Shown piece after piece: positions 6,620 through 9,080 of a DNA stretch of 9,080 bases. Below the pieces are notes generated by a model. It saw only the letters and a program-made list of their open reading frames with translations. It did no database searches and was not told where the DNA came from. This DNA is from J038 sp034437535 (GTDB taxonomy: Bacteria; Chloroflexota; Anaerolineae; Aggregatilineales; Phototrophicaceae): the NCBI GenBank assembly GCA_034437535.1, contig DAOTTZ010000093.1:1-9080 (forward strand). Reading direction: 5' to 3'. Position 1 is the first letter of the stretch. The number at the start of each line of letters is the position of its first letter. The position numbers were made by a program, and so were the translations under genes.

Positions 6620-8239
6620 ATGCTCACGGTGAGAGACGCACTCAACCTGCCGGCATTCGCCAGCGCGACAGTCGTCGCTGGCAAAAACGGCCTGCACCGC
6701 CCCATCAACTGGGTTCACAACGTCGGCGTGCCAGACGCGGCCCAATGGCTCAACGGCGGGGAACTGGTGCTGACGACCTACAGCAACCTGCCGACTTCAT
6801 CCGACGGCCAGACCACGTATCTACAGCAGATGATCGACATCGGCGTGGTCGGGTTGGTGGTGACCATCGGCCAGGACATCGACCAGGCCCCCACCGCGAT
6901 GCGTGAGCTAGCAGACACGCACGACTTCCCCTTGATCGAGATCCACTACACTGCCCGCTATGTTGACCTGGCGCGGGCCGCCAATGAGCATATCGTGCAA
7001 GAGAACATGGCGATGGTGCGCCGTGCGCTGGAAATCCACCAGCGGTTAACGCGGCTGGTGCTGGAAGGCGGCGGCATGCGCGAACTGGTGGGCGAACTGG
7101 TCGAACTACTCCACCAATCCATCAGCATAGAAACGGCCCGCTTTGAGGCCATCGCTAGCTTGAACATCGGCACGGTGGACGAAGCCCGCCGCTACACACA
7201 ACAATACGGCAGAACCGACCCGCGCCTGGTGCAAGCCCTGGAATCTCAGGTTCTGCCCCGCATCCGGGAGACCCTGCGCCCGGTCAAGATCGAGCCGATG
7301 CCGCATGTCGGGCTGGAGATGGAACGCATCCTCGCGCCTATCGTCGTCCACAGCGAAATTTATGGGTATCTGTGGATCATCGCCGACGACCGCCCGCTTA
7401 ATGACCTGGATCATCTCGCGATTGAAAGCGGCGCGACCATCGCCGCCCTGATGATGCTCTATCAAGAGGCCGTCCAGGGGGCGGAAGCCAGCCTGAAGGG
7501 AAATCTGCTGGCCCGCTTGATCCAGAACGAGATGAGCGGGGCCAACGTGCTGACCGACCACGCCCTACGCTATGGCGTGGATCTGCGCCAGCCCTACCGC
7601 GTCTACATCGTGGATTATCCACAAGCGACCTCGCAACGGTTACTGCGGCTTTACCGGGATACCAACAGTTTCATCATGGCGGAAGGTCGCCCGGCAGTGG
7701 TCGGTCAATACGCCGGTCAGTTGGTGCTCATCGCCCAGGCCAGCGAACCCGCCGCCCAACTGATCGAAGACATCCGTAAGCCTACTAGCCGCGAAGGCAA
7801 AGCCAAGATCGGCATCAGCGCGGTGCATGAAGGCGCACGCCAGGTGCGCGACGCCTATACCGAATGCCGCGAAGCCCTGGATGTGTGCCGCAAGTTAAGC
7901 CGCCAGGGGCCGAACTTCTTCTATGAGACGTTGGGGTACCTGCACGCGCTTTATCATGCCGGGCCAAAAGCCCTGACCGGCAGTCCACACGTCCCGGCCC
8001 TGCGCCAGCTCTTAGCGGAAGAACAAGCCGACCTGTTCAACACGCTGGAAGCCTACCTTGATTCTGGCGGCAACGGCGTCCACACTGCCGATACCCTGCA
8101 CATCCACCGGAGCACGCTGAATTATCGTCTACAGCGCATCAGCCAGATCTGCGACGTCGATCTCTCCAACCCCAACACCCGGTTGGATCTTCAAATTGCG
8201 TTGAAGTTGTTGCGCATGTTCAACGAAAATGGCGCGTGA
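6620..8239 (+). CDS. PucR-family transcriptional regulator
   Basis: The 539-residue protein has the full PucR layout. Residues 1-125 are the PucR N-terminal domain (MLTVRDALNL, WVHNVGVPDAAQWLNGGELV, VGLVVTIG, PLIEIHYTARYVDLARA). About 130-285 is a GAF-like sensory region, beginning with a helical linker. About 290-425 is the CdaR/GGDEF-like middle domain (LLARLIQNE, YRVYIVDYP, KIGISAVHEGARQVRDAYTE). Residues 472-533 are the HTH_30 DNA-binding domain (LEAYLDSGGNGVHTADTL, then HIHRSTLNYRLQRI). Family members are usually activators, less often repressors, responding to small metabolites such as allantoin in Bacillus PucR. Here no purine, amino-acid or other catabolic gene is adjacent, so the effector is unknown. 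The gene is divergent from the giant surface gene and may control their shared region and itself. ATG 6620 is preferred to 6614 because of the ribosome-binding site and family N-terminus. The downstream phosphatase is very probably co-transcribed. Confidence 0.92.
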   Translation: MLTVRDALNLPAFASATVVAGKNGLHRPINWVHNVGVPDAAQWLNGGELVLTTYSNLPTSSDGQTTYLQQMIDIGVVGLVVTIGQDIDQAPTAMRELADTHDFPLIEIHYTARYVDLARAANEHIVQENMAMVRRALEIHQRLTRLVLEGGGMRELVGELVELLHQSISIETARFEAIASLNIGTVDEARRYTQQYGRTDPRLVQALESQVLPRIRETLRPVKIEPMPHVGLEMERILAPIVVHSEIYGYLWIIADDRPLNDLDHLAIESGATIAALMMLYQEAVQGAEASLKGNLLARLIQNEMSGANVLTDHALRYGVDLRQPYRVYIVDYPQATSQRLLRLYRDTNSFIMAEGRPAVVGQYAGQLVLIAQASEPAAQLIEDIRKPTSREGKAKIGISAVHEGARQVRDAYTECREALDVCRKLSRQGPNFFYETLGYLHALYHAGPKALTGSPHVPALRQLLAEEQADLFNTLEAYLDSGGNGVHTADTLHIHRSTLNYRLQRISQICDVDLSNPNTRLDLQIALKLLRMFNENGA

Positions 8240-8242
8240 GGA
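8238..8242 (+). promoter_or_regulatory. Ribosome-binding site of the phosphatase, overlapping the pucR-like stop codon
   Basis: GAGGA starts inside the TGA stop (8237-8239) and lies eight bases before ATG 8251. This overlap suggests translational coupling. It also argues against the GTG at 8236 as the start, since that codon would lack a good ribosome-binding site. Confidence 0.65.
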
Positions 8243-8250
8243 TACCCATC

Positions 8251-8832
8251 ATGACAACGTATGCGACTCGCTATCTGACCTTTGTCCGGCATGGGCAATA
8301 TCACAACCGGCAGGATGACGGCGACCTGACGCCACTCGGCATCCGGCAGATCGAATACACAGCGGCCAGCCTGCGCGAACAACATTTTGATACGATCTAT
8401 CATAGCCCGTTGCGGCGGGCGGTCCGCTCCGCCCAGATCCTGGCACAGGCTTTCCCTGGAGTAGAACGTGTGGAGAGTGCCTTATTAAAGGAATGTGTAC
8501 CGTCTTTACCGCTGGAATTACAGAGCCTCTACCCGACGCACACCCCGGCGACGATGAAAAGTTGCCAGGAGCGATTCACCCGCGCCTGGTCGGCCTTTAC
8601 CCTGCCACCGACCGAACCCGCCACCAAACAACACGAGTTGATCGCCTGTCATGGCAATATTATGCGGTACTTCGTGACGCGGGCTTTGGGTGCGCCGCTG
8701 GATAGCTGGACGAAGATGGTCGTCCATAACGGCGGGCTGGTGCGGCTCCGCGTCGATATGGACGGCCAGGTGATGCTGATCTCCCAGAATGACATCGGCC
8801 ATTTGCCTACAGACTGTCGTACATTGGGTTAA
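8251..8832 (+). CDS. Histidine phosphatase family protein (PGAM5-like)
   Basis: The 193-residue protein belongs to the phosphoglycerate-mutase-like histidine phosphatase superfamily. The catalytic RHG is at 13-15 (FVRHGQY), with H14 the expected phospho-acceptor. LTPLGIRQ is at 26-33, HSPLRRAVRSAQ at 51-62 supplies the phosphate-binding arginine, E81 in KECVPSLP is the likely proton donor, and the second histidine is H134 in CHGN. The absence of a signal peptide implies a cytoplasmic enzyme. The LxEC.PS.P stretch recalls PGAM5-type protein Ser/Thr phosphatases more than glycolytic mutases, but the substrate cannot be told from sequence. The gene starts 11 bases after the regulator's stop codon and its Shine-Dalgarno overlaps that stop, so the pair is an operon. 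ATG 8251 is preferred to an in-frame GTG at 8236. Its stop overlaps that of the convergent winged-helix gene. Confidence 0.88.
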   Translation: MTTYATRYLTFVRHGQYHNRQDDGDLTPLGIRQIEYTAASLREQHFDTIYHSPLRRAVRSAQILAQAFPGVERVESALLKECVPSLPLELQSLYPTHTPATMKSCQERFTRAWSAFTLPPTEPATKQHELIACHGNIMRYFVTRALGAPLDSWTKMVVHNGGLVRLRVDMDGQVMLISQNDIGHLPTDCRTLG

Positions 8833-9074
8833 TCCGCCGGGTCGGTCAGGCGGATGCTACGGGGGATGTTGAACTCTCGCGCCAGGTACCCTCGCGCCTC
8901 TAACAGATCCAGATAGCGGATCACGTTGCCACGAGACATATACGTCCCCTGGGCGATTTCCTGGATGCTAGGCGGAAAATGGATTTCTTCCAGGTAGGCC
9001 ACAATAAAGTCATAGACCGCTTGAACGTTGTCTTCACGCTGGCGGGTGCGGTCATCCCGCGCATAACGGCTCAC
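8829..9074 (-). CDS. Small winged-helix protein resembling the LexA DNA-binding domain alone
   Basis: Starting from GTG 9074, the product has 81 residues. Residues about 16-76 match the LexA N-terminal winged-helix pattern. VYDFIVAYLEE is helix 1, FPPSIQEIAQ is the conserved PPS/EIA turn, MSRGNVIRYLDLLEARGYL is the recognition helix and linker, and IPRSIRL is the wing. LexA itself has about 200 residues with a C-terminal S24 self-cleaving domain; here the protein ends five residues after the wing, so RecA-triggered autocleavage is not possible. It may be a stand-alone DNA-binding protein or a small MarR/IclR-like regulator. The reading frame stays open upstream to the window edge (9080), no ribosome-binding site is visible before the GTG, and the start may lie outside the window. 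Its stop shares TTAA with the phosphatase stop. Confidence 0.72.
   Translation of the reverse strand: MSRYARDDRTRQREDNVQAVYDFIVAYLEEIHFPPSIQEIAQGTYMSRGNVIRYLDLLEARGYLAREFNIPRSIRLTDPAD
8832..8855. other. Inverted repeat at the convergent gene ends
   Basis: ATCCGCC (8832-8838) and GGCGGAT (8849-8855) form a 7-base stem with a 10-base loop, immediately after the phosphatase stop and inside the end of the opposing coding region. No T-run follows on either strand, so it is not a classical intrinsic terminator. It could weakly terminate or stabilise the phosphatase transcript, or be chance. Confidence 0.35.
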
Positions 9075-9080
9075 TTTTCG

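Noticed and set aside
6406..6745. Minus-strand frames of 100 and 69 codons across the intergenic region and the pucR-like start
   Set aside because: They overlap the strongly supported start of the PucR-type gene, lack a ribosome-binding site and show no family resemblance.
7106..7561. Minus-strand 151-codon frame inside the PucR-type gene
   Set aside because: It is antisense to the GAF-like region of a well-supported gene. Its composition is that of a codon shadow.
6620..8239. Calling the regulator a purine-catabolism regulator (pucR proper)
   Set aside because: The family name comes from Bacillus PucR, but members control many pathways, and no purine-catabolism gene lies in the window.
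8236..8250. GTG at 8236 as the start of the phosphatase
   Set aside because: It would add five residues (MRIPI) with no suitable Shine-Dalgarno, whereas ATG 8251 has GAGGA eight bases upstream.

Overview
The window looks like chromosomal DNA of a moderately GC-rich, free-living bacterium. I favour a Chloroflexota/Anaerolineae-like lineage. The grounds are a giant multi-Ig surface protein, a PucR-type regulator and a stand-alone LexA-type winged helix, all recognised from memory. This taxonomy is an inference and could be wrong. I see no RNA genes, insertion sequences, CRISPR arrays or phage genes.

Positions 1-6274 are one uninterrupted minus-strand reading frame that runs off the left edge: 2091 codons, with start but no stop. 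It encodes a secreted, highly acidic, multi-domain surface protein. After a signal peptide and an N-terminal module of about 200 residues come ten complete Ig-like units and the start of an eleventh. These are DUF11 / fimbrial isopeptide (D2)-type units. Only 13 lysines occur in 2091 codons. One is in the signal peptide, eleven stand at the first strand of a unit, and one is elsewhere. Every complete unit also has an Asp before a 'DxLP'-like turn and an Asn in the last strand, which is the pattern of Lys-Asp-Asn intramolecular isopeptide domains. The last three unit pairs form a super-repeat of about 350-377 residues (1.05-1.13 kb).

Positions 6275-6619 are an AT-rich divergent regulatory region. 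It holds a candidate promoter for the giant gene, paired AT palindromes, a weak promoter candidate for the right-hand operon, and an inverted and a direct repeat just upstream of that operon.

Positions 6620-8832 hold two tightly coupled plus-strand genes: a PucR-family transcriptional regulator (539 aa) and a PGAM5-like histidine phosphatase (193 aa). The second gene's Shine-Dalgarno overlaps the first gene's stop codon. At 8829-8832 the phosphatase meets, tail to tail, a small minus-strand winged-helix gene resembling the LexA DNA-binding domain alone. The two TAA stops share the four bases TTAA.

The PucR-type gene is transcribed divergently from the giant surface protein, so it is a reasonable candidate regulator of the shared intergenic region. 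No ligand or catabolic gene is visible that would fix its effector. The most noteworthy item is the giant protein's near-total lysine depletion outside the putative cross-link positions.
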